This document shows, one piece after another, positions 55,585 to 63,272 of a stretch of DNA of 64,000 bases. The first letter of the stretch is position 1, and each line of letters opens with the position of its first letter. The translations under genes were made by a program, and so were the position numbers. The notes under the pieces were generated by a model. The model saw only the letters and a list, made by a program, of their open reading frames with translations. It had not been told where the DNA came from and made no database searches. This DNA is from Campylobacter concisus (GTDB lineage Bacteria; Campylobacterota; Campylobacteria; Campylobacterales; Campylobacteraceae): assembly GCF_902460845.1 (NCBI RefSeq), contig NZ_CABPVS010000001.1, positions 124,001-188,000 of the forward strand, written 5' to 3'.

Positions 55585-55803
55585 TTAATCCTCTTTGTTT
55601 TCTATCTCATCAAATATCGCTTTTATTTCGTCGTAGCGTTTAGCTTTGATGTAGCTAATTAAAAAAGGCTCTACCCAATAAGGGATATTTTGAGAACTAC
55701 CCCAATTATTTACGGACGAGGGTAAAACTCCAAGCAAATCAGCAAAGCCCTTTTTTGATAAATTTGCACGTTTTAATAAATCATTAAATTCTTTTTTATC
55801 CAT
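55585..55803 (-). CDS. Phage-type HTH repressor
   Basis: A 72-residue protein with an XRE-like HTH (FNDLLKRANLSKKGFADLLG and VLPSSVNNW as recognition part). It is divergent from the 55944 operon, whose consensus promoter lies between them, so it is a likely repressor of that operon. The C-terminal helix is acidic. Confidence 0.7.
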   Translation of the reverse strand: MDKKEFNDLLKRANLSKKGFADLLGVLPSSVNNWGSSQNIPYWVEPFLISYIKAKRYDEIKAIFDEIENKED

Positions 55804-55873
55804 TTTTACCCTTTTATATAATTATTTAATTAGCTAATAATATCAAAATATCATTAAAAAAGTATATTAAGAC

Positions 55874-55902
55874 TTGACAATATATTTAATTAAGTATATA
55901 AT
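55874..55902 (+). promoter_or_regulatory. Perfect sigma-70 promoter with overlapping operator-like repeats
   Basis: TTGACA (55874-55879) and TATAAT (55897-55902) are 17 bases apart, an exact consensus pair. TTAATTA-type repeats lie within and before it, including TTAGCTAA at 55830-55837, giving candidate binding sites for the divergent HTH protein. Confidence 0.85.
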
Positions 55903-55943
55903 TCACTAAAAAAATACTTATTTACATATTTAAAGGAGCAAAA

Positions 55944-56180
55944 ATGAAGTTAGTTTTTAACGAAATCAACAAGAATTTTGAGTTAGGCGTTGAAATAACT
56001 TGCGTATTAAACCAAGTATCAACGTTAATGCTAGCACTAGCAAATAAACACGAGAGCATAGACGACAATGAGAGGCTAAACGCTACTTATTTGCTAAGTG
56101 GCATTTTGCTCGATATTGCCTCAACGCTTGATGATTATGCACTAAAAGACACAAAAGCGACTAAGGAGCAAAGAAAATGA
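55944..56180 (+). CDS. Unknown small acidic protein of island 2
   Basis: A 78-residue protein with a helical core (ITCVLNQVSTLMLALANKHE) and no signal. AAAGGAG precedes its ATG. First gene of the operon controlled by the consensus promoter. It overlaps the next gene by four bases. Confidence 0.6.
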   Translation: MKLVFNEINKNFELGVEITCVLNQVSTLMLALANKHESIDDNERLNATYLLSGILLDIASTLDDYALKDTKATKEQRK

Positions 56181-56515
56181 TGGCCAAGAGATACGTAAAG
56201 TTATACGAGCTTGAAAAGGCTCGTAGCTTTGATGAGCTAATAAGCACACTAGAGCAAAGCCAGGACGTTAGCAGAGATGAAGCCATTTATCAAGCAGGTG
56301 CTAAGGCGTGGCTATTCGTAGATTATTACATTAACGAACTCAGGCACGCAGAAGCACAAGTAAAGCACTTGAAAAGACAGCTTGACCGCCTAAGCCCTGG
56401 TGATAAAAGCAAAGAGGACTTTAACAAAAATAATCCCTTAGAAGCCAAAGGGATTTTTAAATGGCACAAGCCCTTAAAAGGTGCGAGCTTGCAAAACGAT
56501 ATGCAAGCAAGCTAA
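56177..56515 (+). CDS. Unknown protein of island 2
   Basis: A 112-residue helical protein; MMAKRYVKLYELEKARSFDE with the ATGA overlap. Its middle part is rich in Lys, Arg and Gln (AQVKHLKRQLDRL) and may be a coiled coil. No family is recognised. Confidence 0.55.
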   Translation: MMAKRYVKLYELEKARSFDELISTLEQSQDVSRDEAIYQAGAKAWLFVDYYINELRHAEAQVKHLKRQLDRLSPGDKSKEDFNKNNPLEAKGIFKWHKPLKGASLQNDMQAS

Positions 56516-56572
56516 TATAATCTAAGGGGGCGAGGCTAGCCCCTAACCTCATCACTTCACGAGAGGGCAAAC

Positions 56573-56609
56573 AGCCTTTTGCATAAAATACTGAAAAAAT
56601 CAAAAGGCT
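56573..56609 (+). promoter_or_regulatory. Hairpin that could hide the ribosome binding site of the 56616 gene
   Basis: AGCCTTTTG (56573-56581) pairs fully with CAAAAGGCT (56601-56609). The AAAAGG ribosome binding site, eight bases before the ATG at 56616, is inside the stem. A GC hairpin (GGGGC/GCCCC) at about 56527-56543 may end the preceding transcript. Confidence 0.6.
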
Positions 56610-56615
56610 AAATCA

Positions 56616-56981
56616 ATGCTACCAAAAGAGCTTAATACGTTAGATACCTTTTTTAAAATCCTTGATAAGTTTTACCCAGACTGGGAGAAGCGAGCAGATG
56701 ATTATTATTTAACCGAAATAGCCTTTTTAATCCTAAGGGTCTTTAATAGCCCTTACACGGATGAAACTATTATTAACAATTTACGAGTTATGAAAGTGAG
56801 TAAATACGATAAAGAGCTAGCCAAAATTTACGCTTTGCCACTAGAGGCTTACACGTGGATTATGCAAAATAGAATGAAGCCAGATAGAGCAAAGGCGAGC
56901 GTAAAACGATATGTAAAAAATGCGATGCAAAATGGATTTTGCAAAAATGCGAAATGGAGCAAGCATAAAACAGCAAAATAA
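56616..56981 (+). CDS. Unknown protein of island 2
   Basis: A 121-residue basic protein, MLPKELNTLDTFFKILDKFY at the start, with a basic C-terminus (SVKRYVKNAMQNGFCKNAKW). Helical. No family is recognised. It lies behind a hairpin that could control translation. Nothing else is supported from 56982 to 57232. Confidence 0.55.
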   Translation: MLPKELNTLDTFFKILDKFYPDWEKRADDYYLTEIAFLILRVFNSPYTDETIINNLRVMKVSKYDKELAKIYALPLEAYTWIMQNRMKPDRAKASVKRYVKNAMQNGFCKNAKWSKHKTAK

Positions 56982-57232
56982 CGGCGAAAAATGAGCACAG
57001 GGCGGACGAATAAAACCCGATTTTATCGAAGTAGCCCCAAGCTAGGCGGAAAAATTGAGCGCATTTTTGAGCGCAAAAAACGAACGCCTAAAAAGTGAAT
57101 ACTATGCGAATACTGGCAAACACGTAATAAGCGTATAAAGATTGCAATTAGTGAATAAAAGTGAATACCAAAATAGAACGTAAGCCACCTTTTAACAATA
57201 CAAGCTAAAATAATCAAAAGAAAGGGTTACAA

Positions 57233-57466
57233 ATGCAGACATTAACCATACGAGCAGACGAAGCACTAATAAGCCAAATAGTAGCAATAAGTAAGGCTCT
57301 AGCTAATACGACTAATCAAAAGCTAATTATTGATGACGGCTATGCAGACGAGCTAAACGCACGAGCCGATGAAGCCAAACAAGGCAAAGGGCTAATAGAC
57401 GAGGCTCGAGCACGCAAGATGATAGAGCAGATAAAAGACGGCGAATATGCACGTAAAATTTCATAA
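57233..57466 (+). CDS. RelB/DinJ-like antitoxin
   Basis: A 77-residue protein starting MQTLTIRADEALISQI, like ribbon-helix-helix antitoxins, with an acidic middle and basic end. AAAGGG precedes its ATG. It overlaps the toxin gene by 20 bases, the normal arrangement for a coupled pair. Confidence 0.7.
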   Translation: MQTLTIRADEALISQIVAISKALANTTNQKLIIDDGYADELNARADEAKQGKGLIDEARARKMIEQIKDGEYARKIS

Positions 57467-57725
57467 CCGCTTTTTTGACGAGCTTAACACAATAAAAGAG
57501 TTTATTGCAAAGGATAGCGTAAATAGAGCCAACAGCTTTGTCGATGATGTTTTTAATAAGTGCTTGGATTTAAAAGATACACCAACAGCTCATAGACTTA
57601 GCCAAAAAGTAAAAAAGAATAATGCTAGAGATTTAATATTTAAAGGTTATGTAATACCTTACTTGATAGATGATGAGGTTATTTATGTGCTAGGCATTTA
57701 CAAGGCTAACGAGTGGGAAGTGTGA
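57447..57725 (+). CDS. ParE/RelE-type toxin
   Basis: A 92-residue protein of the RelE/ParE fold: NRFFDELNTIKEFIAKDS at the start, then KVKKNNARDLIFKGYVIPY and VIYVLGIYKAN with the usual end. ParE members poison gyrase, RelE members cut mRNA on the ribosome; the sequence does not decide. Probably stabilises the island. Confidence 0.72.
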   Translation: MHVKFHNRFFDELNTIKEFIAKDSVNRANSFVDDVFNKCLDLKDTPTAHRLSQKVKKNNARDLIFKGYVIPYLIDDEVIYVLGIYKANEWEV

Positions 57726-57751
57726 AACGTAATAAGGCGGTAATGTTTCAC
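57722..57751 (+). terminator. Terminator after the toxin gene
   Basis: GTGAAAC and GTTTCAC pair with a 16-base loop, overlapping the toxin stop. There is no clear T-run. Confidence 0.45.
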
Positions 57752-57956
57752 AAAATAACCTTAATTAAGTTTTCGAGCAAAAAGGGATAAAAAATTACTA
57801 ATCCTTAAGCCAAAACGACCACTTTAAGCGTCCGAAACTTAAATCATTTAACTTTACAACTTTGAAACCACCTATTTTAGGCGCTTATGATAGTTTTGTA
57901 TTGAAAACTAAACTTTTCATAACCAACAAATCAAACACTTGAAGCTTAAAAAGCTA

Positions 57957-57984
57957 GAGTGTATAAATAAGTGTAAAAAATATT
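57957..57984. repeat. Right arm-type repeat of island 2
   Basis: GAGTGTATAAATAAGTGTAA followed by AAAATATT, closely matching the left copy at 49498-49526. It lies about 55 bases inside the attachment repeat. Confidence 0.6.
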
Positions 57985-58039
57985 AATTTTTTTCTTGTAA
58001 AAAGTCGATAAAAACGAGCTTTAAAGCTAAAATCATTTT

Positions 58040-58055
58040 CCGCTTAACTCCACCA
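58040..58055 (+). repeat. Distal attachment repeat of island 2
   Basis: Sixteen bases identical to the end of tRNA-Ala at 49358-49373, with unrelated flanks. Confidence 0.88.
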
Positions 58056-58268
58056 TAAATCTAAATACATCTATCATTATTTATACCTTTTGCAAAAATA
58101 ACTTTTTACAAAAAAAGATGCCAATATGTAAAAATTTAATGAATAATTGATATCAAGACCCTTATCAACATTAGTAAAAGTTAATAACTAAAAAATAATT
58201 TTATAAATTTTTATCTTGCTTTAACAAAAAATAAAATAATATTCGCTATTAAAATTCAAAGGAAAAAA

Positions 58269-59393
58269 ATGTTTTTAAAACGAGGAAAAATCATCTTCAA
58301 CATCCACCTAATAATTGGACTAATTGCGGCTATTCCGCTAATATTCATGACTCTTTCAGCACCATTTGCGTCTTATAGAGAAGAGATCAAAAGTGCAATA
58401 AATAAAAATTTTATCAACCTAGTTCCTAGCGAAAAAACAAATTTAAGCTTAAATGAACTCCTAGCTAAAGCAAAAAGTGAGATTCAATTTGATACGCTTG
58501 AAAGCTTACAAATAGGTGGAGCAAATGAAGCTTATCGTATAAGCATTACAAAGGATAAAAAACAATTAAATTTCTTCATAGATCCAAGAAGTGGCGAAGT
58601 TATTAGCGAGGACTGGGGTGAAAAAGCTCGCGTGGTGATCCTAAGCCTTCATAGAAATTTAGGCTTTGCCCTGCTTGATAGCAAAGTCCCAGCCAACATC
58701 GGCAAGCAAATAGTTGCGATTAGCTCCATCATCATGGCTCTGCTTGCCATCAGCGGCCTCATCCTCTATGCTCCGGCGATCAAGCGAAATTTCCTAAGTT
58801 CGCTAAAAATCAAGCCAAAAGCAAAGGGCTACGCCTGCTTTTACAACCTCCACACGAGCCTTGGCACCTACGTGGCGATCTTGCTTGTAGTGATGTCACT
58901 AACTGGACTTTACTGGTCTTATGGCTGGGTCAGAAGCAGCGTAAATAGTATATTTTTTGATCTAAAAACAGCTCCAATGAAAAAAAGTCTACCACAATCA
59001 AATTTACTCCCAATAAGCGACGAGAAATTTAAAGAGATCGAGACTGCGGAGCAAATTTTTAAAGATAACGTCACACTAGAGCTAAAATCGCTCACGATAA
59101 ACGTGCCTGAAAATAACCAAAGCACCTACACTATAAACTACGAAACAAGCGAGAGTCAAGTGGGCAAGCTAAAGCTTGACGCTAGCGCTGGCAAGATTAA
59201 AGAAAACAAGCTTGTTAGCAAGTCTGAGAGCATCCCAGAGGCAAAAAAGGCTGGTCGCAAAGTACTTAGTCTACACACCGGTGAGATGTTTGGCGAGATC
59301 GGTCAGATCGTATTTGCAGTATCATGCGTGATCGCAGTTTTACTGATCATAACTGGATTTTTAATGACCATAAAAAGGACCAAGGCACTCTAA
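58269..59393 (+). CDS. PepSY-TM family membrane protein
   Basis: A 374-residue inner membrane protein with four predicted segments (near residues 12-32, 150-170, 200-225, 345-370) and a periplasmic part between. The opening FNIHLIIGLIAAIPLIFMTL and the pattern SLHRNLGFALL, then FYNLHTSLGTYVAILLVVMSL are typical of iron-related PepSY proteins, often near siderophore uptake genes. AAAGGAAA precedes the ATG. It is the first chromosomal gene after island 2. Confidence 0.85.
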   Translation: MFLKRGKIIFNIHLIIGLIAAIPLIFMTLSAPFASYREEIKSAINKNFINLVPSEKTNLSLNELLAKAKSEIQFDTLESLQIGGANEAYRISITKDKKQLNFFIDPRSGEVISEDWGEKARVVILSLHRNLGFALLDSKVPANIGKQIVAISSIIMALLAISGLILYAPAIKRNFLSSLKIKPKAKGYACFYNLHTSLGTYVAILLVVMSLTGLYWSYGWVRSSVNSIFFDLKTAPMKKSLPQSNLLPISDEKFKEIETAEQIFKDNVTLELKSLTINVPENNQSTYTINYETSESQVGKLKLDASAGKIKENKLVSKSESIPEAKKAGRKVLSLHTGEMFGEIGQIVFAVSCVIAVLLIITGFLMTIKRTKAL

Positions 59394-59464
59394 ATAAAAG
59401 TAAATTTTTACCTTGCTTTGGGTAATATTTTAAGAAATTTTTACCACAAACAAGAGAGAAATTT

Positions 59465-60487
59465 ATGAACAGAAAACGCATTTACAACCCAAGTTCAAAT
59501 GAAAATTTGACCGACAGAAGAGTCTTTAACGGCAACCCACACGGTATTTTAAATTTCACCAAGGCAAAATACGAATGGGCGTTAAAGCTTTGGGACCTCA
59601 TGGAGGCAAACACCTGGTTTCCAAAAGAGGTCGACACCACAGACGACGTGCGTGACTACGCCTACAACCTCACGGAGGCCGAAAAGCGCATGTACGACCT
59701 CGTCTGGAGCCAGCTCATCTCGATGGATAGCTTCCAGACAAACAACCTAGCTGACAACATCAACCCTTACATCACCGCACCAGAGATCAACGCTGTGCTA
59801 AGTCGCCAAGCCTACGAAGAGGCAAACCACAGCAAGTCCTACGCTGTCATGGTCGAGGCGATCTGTGACAACACCGACCTCATCTACGAGATGGAGAAGC
59901 ACGACGATGTATTGCGTGAGAAAAATGACTACATCTCAAGCGTATACCAAGAGCTTGCAGGTGAAGTGACTGATGAGAAGCTACTTCTTGCGATGGTTGC
60001 AAACCAAATTTTAGAGGGCATCTACTTTTACAGCGGCTTTACAGCGATCTACGCTCTAGCGCGTGCTGGCAAGATGCTAGGCTCAGCCCAGATGATCCGC
60101 TTTATCCAACGCGACGAGATCACGCACCTGCTTTTGTTTCAAAACATGATAAATTCAGTCCGCAAAGAGAGACCTGACCTCTTTACGCCTGAGACTGAGG
60201 CGAAAATTTATGATATGTTTGAAAAAGCTGGAAATTTAGAGATAAAATGGGGCAAATACATCACTCAAAATCAGATAATGGGCTTTACAGACGATATCAT
60301 CGAGCAGTATATCCACTATCTCATCGACCAGCGCCTAGTTGCGATCGGCCTAAAACGCAAATACAACGTAGCTCACCCTATCAAATGGGTCGATGACTTT
60401 GCGAAATTTAACGATCAAAAGTCAAATTTCTTTGAAGCAAAGGTGACAAACTACAGCAAGGGAAGTATCAGCTTTGATGACTTTTAA
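59465..60487 (+). CDS. nrdB: Ribonucleotide reductase class I, beta subunit
   Basis: A 340-residue small subunit carrying the diiron-tyrosyl radical. Iron ligand region: VWSQLISMDSFQTNNL near residue 80, the EEANHSKSYAVM motif near residue 115, and QILEGIYFYSGF near residue 183; RDEITHLLLF near residue 218 holds further ligands. With NrdA it makes deoxynucleotides aerobically. It overlaps the following lipoprotein gene by 11 bases. Confidence 0.95.
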   Translation: MNRKRIYNPSSNENLTDRRVFNGNPHGILNFTKAKYEWALKLWDLMEANTWFPKEVDTTDDVRDYAYNLTEAEKRMYDLVWSQLISMDSFQTNNLADNINPYITAPEINAVLSRQAYEEANHSKSYAVMVEAICDNTDLIYEMEKHDDVLREKNDYISSVYQELAGEVTDEKLLLAMVANQILEGIYFYSGFTAIYALARAGKMLGSAQMIRFIQRDEITHLLLFQNMINSVRKERPDLFTPETEAKIYDMFEKAGNLEIKWGKYITQNQIMGFTDDIIEQYIHYLIDQRLVAIGLKRKYNVAHPIKWVDDFAKFNDQKSNFFEAKVTNYSKGSISFDDF

Positions 60488-60968
60488 AAAAGGCATCTTA
60501 GCCCTTGCCTGCGTGCTTTTTGTGGGGTGTGCGAGCAGTAGCAGCCAGAGGGCGATTGACATAACAAATAAGGATCTATTAAATAGTTTTAACCCTTACA
60601 TACTTGTCAAAACAGACGAAACCAAATATGCCATCATCTACCAAAGCATGCCAGCTGGCGATATCCAGCCAAGCCTTGCGCCTATTGGGTCGGCTCTTTT
60701 TGTCGATGTTTTAAAGCAGATAAATAGGGTATGTAACTTTAAATCCGCCGACCTAAAAGAGACTAGAGTGGTATATTTTGACGATAAAACCTCGTTTTCG
60801 TATGAAGTCTGGGTCTTTAACGACCCGCTTTCAGAGCGTGATAACAAGACTACGGCCATAACAGTTTTGCTAAAGCCAACGCCTGAAATTGGCGGGACGG
60901 ATATGGATTTTAGAATTCCGGAAAATTGCCATGCGCCAAAGCAAACTATATTTGTATTTGGAAAATAA
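60477..60968 (+). CDS. Putative lipoprotein
   Basis: A 163-residue protein starting MTFKKGILALACVLFVGCASS, with lipobox FVGC. The ATG at 60477 was chosen; a TTG just before it is also in frame. The mature part has two cysteines and no known fold. It overlaps nrdB and is directly followed by the hydrolase, so the three are co-transcribed. Function unknown. Confidence 0.72.
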   Translation: MTFKKGILALACVLFVGCASSSSQRAIDITNKDLLNSFNPYILVKTDETKYAIIYQSMPAGDIQPSLAPIGSALFVDVLKQINRVCNFKSADLKETRVVYFDDKTSFSYEVWVFNDPLSERDNKTTAITVLLKPTPEIGGTDMDFRIPENCHAPKQTIFVFGK

Positions 60969-61736
60969 ATGAGCGAAATTTTAAACCTAATAAGCCTAAC
61001 TTTAAAGGCAAAAAGTGCTACCGAGCGGCTAGATGAGCTTGCAAATTTAGTTGAAGTAGCGCCTGAAAACTCGCTTCTGCTTGCAAGTGAGCTTTGCATC
61101 AGCGGATATGACTTTGACGGTTTTTTTGCTGGGGCGAACAAAGCGATGCTTGGTGGCATGATAGGTAGCTTTGATGCGATGCTACTTGAGCGCTTGCAAG
61201 AGGCACTTAGCCCAGATAAATTTCTTGGTTTTACGCACCTTACCAGCCTAAATAAAAGCGCAGGGCTCGCTCAAATTTCAAATTTAGCCCCACACCAGGC
61301 AAAAATTTATAATGAATTTTTGCTTCTTAACTCAAATAACGTCTTTCATTCACAATTTAAGGCTGAGCTCTTTAGGCCAAATTTGGAGCACGAGATCTTT
61401 GCTGCTGGCGAGGTAAGCGAGATAAATGCTTTTAATTTTAAAGGGCTAAAACTTGGCGTGCTGATATGCTTTGAGCTGCGTGATAGCAGGCTCTGGGCGA
61501 AGCTAAAAGGATGCGACATCATCATGGTACCAGCCATGTGGGGTAAGGCCAGAGAGGATGCCTACCTTAGCCTTTGTAAGGCGCTTGCCATTGCAAACAA
61601 CTGCTACGTCATGATCTCAAGCTCACTTGATCTAGAACGTGCTGGGATCTTTTTGCCAGATGGCACGCTAGAGCAAAGCGCGGTTTTTGACGCAAATTTG
61701 ATCACACAGATAAAGAAAAATTTAGGGCTTTTATAA
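60969..61736 (+). CDS. Carbon-nitrogen hydrolase (nitrilase superfamily)
   Basis: A 255-residue amidase-like enzyme. The Glu-Lys-Cys triad is visible as Glu40-41 region (LLASELCISGYDF), Lys near residue 119 in QFKAELFRP, and Cys near residue 157 in LGVLICFELRD. It hydrolyses an amide or C-N bond; the substrate is unknown. It begins immediately after the lipoprotein stop. Confidence 0.8.
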   Translation: MSEILNLISLTLKAKSATERLDELANLVEVAPENSLLLASELCISGYDFDGFFAGANKAMLGGMIGSFDAMLLERLQEALSPDKFLGFTHLTSLNKSAGLAQISNLAPHQAKIYNEFLLLNSNNVFHSQFKAELFRPNLEHEIFAAGEVSEINAFNFKGLKLGVLICFELRDSRLWAKLKGCDIIMVPAMWGKAREDAYLSLCKALAIANNCYVMISSSLDLERAGIFLPDGTLEQSAVFDANLITQIKKNLGLL

Positions 61737-61750
61737 ATTTTAAGATAAGC

Positions 61751-61776
61751 TTTAAATCGTATAATAACGATTTAAA
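61751..61776 (+). promoter_or_regulatory. pcm promoter inside a perfect inverted repeat
   Basis: TTTAAATCGT (61751-61760) and ACGATTTAAA (61767-61776) are 10-base arms around ATAATA. The -10 box TATAAT is at 61760-61765, in the loop. A factor binding this palindrome would block the promoter. It could also serve as terminator for the hydrolase operon. Confidence 0.55.
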
Positions 61777-61796
61777 ATTTGTTTAGGAAAGAAATT

Positions 61797-62429
61797 TTGA
61801 CCCAATTAGAAGCGATAAAATGCCAAAATTTAGCTAGCGACATAGCCGACGAGATCACGCTAAGCCCACTTTTATTTGACGCGATATCAACAACTGAGCG
61901 TGAAATTTTTGTACCCATCACCGCCCATGCTTATAAGCTTGACGCGCAGCCAATCCTTGGCAACCAGTGGATCAGCTCGCCGCTAACCGTGGCAAAGATG
62001 ACAATGGCACTAGAGTGCGAAAATATGGACAACATCCTAGAAATAGGCTGCGGTAGTGGCTATCAAGCAGCGATACTAAGCAAGCTCGCGCATAGAATTT
62101 TTAGCGTCGAGCGTATAGAGAAACTAGCCATGGAGGCCAAAAAACGCTTCGAGACGCTAAAGATCAAAAACGTACACGTAAGATATGATGACGGCAACAA
62201 TGGCTGGCGAAGCTACGCACCATTTGATCGTATCTTGCTCTCGGCAGCTGCTGATGAGATCTCGCCAAATTTATTTAAGCAGCTTAAAAATGGTGGAATT
62301 TTAGTAGCTCCAATGAAAAAAGATGGCAAGCAATTTATTGCTAAATTTAAAAAAGATAAAGATGGAAATTTAGAAAAAGAGTACTTAGATGAGTGCCTTT
62401 TTGTGCCACTTCTTGAAGGTAGAGAGTAG
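61797..62429 (+). CDS. pcm: Protein-L-isoaspartate O-methyltransferase
   Basis: A 210-residue SAM enzyme that repairs isoaspartate in aged proteins. It is read from a TTG at 61797 with AGGA properly spaced; an upstream TTG at 61779 is less likely. The SAM site EIGCGSGYQAA is near residue 84, after the QPILGNQWISSPLTVAKM substrate region. Locus order with nrdB resembles C. jejuni. Confidence 0.92.
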   Translation: MTQLEAIKCQNLASDIADEITLSPLLFDAISTTEREIFVPITAHAYKLDAQPILGNQWISSPLTVAKMTMALECENMDNILEIGCGSGYQAAILSKLAHRIFSVERIEKLAMEAKKRFETLKIKNVHVRYDDGNNGWRSYAPFDRILLSAAADEISPNLFKQLKNGGILVAPMKKDGKQFIAKFKKDKDGNLEKEYLDECLFVPLLEGRE

Positions 62430-62436
62430 CCCAAAA

Positions 62437-62462
62437 TTAGGCAAAGCCTAAGCCTTGCCTAA
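62437..62462. terminator. Bidirectional terminator after pcm
   Basis: TTAGGCAA and TTGCCTAA pair around a 10-base loop, between converging pcm and the outer membrane protein gene. Confidence 0.7.
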
Positions 62463-62465
62463 ATG

Positions 62466-63050
62466 TTAGAATTTATAAGTATAGCCTGTATAAATCCCTA
62501 TAGTTGTATCTCTTAACTGAGCTCCGCTATTTTTCTTATAAAAAGTCTTATCAGCTTTTAAGCCAAACTCGATCGCATTATGTTCGTCAAATGAGTAGAT
62601 ACCTCCCGCTTTTGCGCCAACTAGCAAGCCTTTGAAATTTTTCTTACTTGTTTCGTTATTAAATCTCTCTCTAACGCTCAAGTAGCCAAGACCTGTATAT
62701 CCACCAAGAACAGCTTTAAAATTTTCAGTGATACTTGGTGTATAATCAACACCGCCTAGAAATTTATGTTTACTCCATTTCGCGTCTGATTCGCCAGCAT
62801 TTTTCCTGGCTTTAAAGTCATAATAATAACCGCCATACGCTCTATAGCTGTCAAAATCATAACCACCATAAAAGCCAAGACCATAGTGACCTTTTTTGAA
62901 GTTATTTTTCTCACTACTTGCTATGTTTTTTGTTTTGATTTTTGAGTTAAACGAATAATCACCCTCACCACCAACAAATGCACCTTGAGCTAGTGCAGCT
63001 GAGCTTACCAAAGCTAGAATCAAGCTTGATTTTACAAGTAAATTTTTCAT
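62466..63050 (-). CDS. Outer membrane beta-barrel protein
   Basis: A 194-residue protein with signal peptide MKNLLVKSSLILALVSSAALA. The mature part has alternating short strands with many Gly, Tyr and Phe (GHYGLGFYGGYDFDSYRAYG), ending in YTGYTYKF, the terminal aromatic residue of outer membrane barrels. It is probably an eight-strand opacity-type barrel. Function unknown. GGAGAGG precedes its ATG. Confidence 0.8.
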   Translation of the reverse strand: MKNLLVKSSLILALVSSAALAQGAFVGGEGDYSFNSKIKTKNIASSEKNNFKKGHYGLGFYGGYDFDSYRAYGGYYYDFKARKNAGESDAKWSKHKFLGGVDYTPSITENFKAVLGGYTGLGYLSVRERFNNETSKKNFKGLLVGAKAGGIYSFDEHNAIEFGLKADKTFYKKNSGAQLRDTTIGIYTGYTYKF

Positions 63051-63272
63051 ACCTCTCCTTTAAAAAATTTCTGAGATTTTACATCTAAGCTTTTAATCTA
63101 TATAAAATTTAAATTTAATAAGAAATTTTATACCAAGTGCCAATTTATTGCTAATGGTAAATGTAGTAAGCGTGAGTATTGTTAAGAATATAAGAGTAAA
63201 AATACTTAAATTTGGCACAGCTTTAGGGCAAATCCTAAGCCCGTAGCCATGCCAAATTTATTAAGTTACGCC
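63051..63272. other. Spacer with weak hairpin
   Basis: No gene is seen. It holds the promoter of the outer membrane barrel gene and, at 63221-63240, TTAGG/CCTAA as a possible end signal for the TonB receptor gene. Confidence 0.45.

Larger units (their letters stand above)
49374..58055. mobile_element. Island 2, satellite-like element at tRNA-Ala(GGC)
   Basis: An 8.7-kb region between the tRNA-Ala end and its 16-base repeat. Gene order is integrase, unknown gene, AlpA-like regulator, several small genes, a possible replication initiator, a hairpin-rich gap, an SDR epimerase, a divergent repressor with a small operon, and a toxin-antitoxin pair. No phage structural, lysis or conjugation genes are present. 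The order int-alpA-rep resembles phage-inducible islands of Gram-negative bacteria (inference). Confidence 0.82.
57752..58268. other. Right end of island 2 and spacer
   Basis: Gene-free. It holds an arm-type repeat copy at 57957-57984, the distal attachment repeat at 58040-58055, and AT-rich chromosomal DNA up to the PepSY gene. The promoter of that gene must lie here, but no clear box was seen. Confidence 0.55.
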
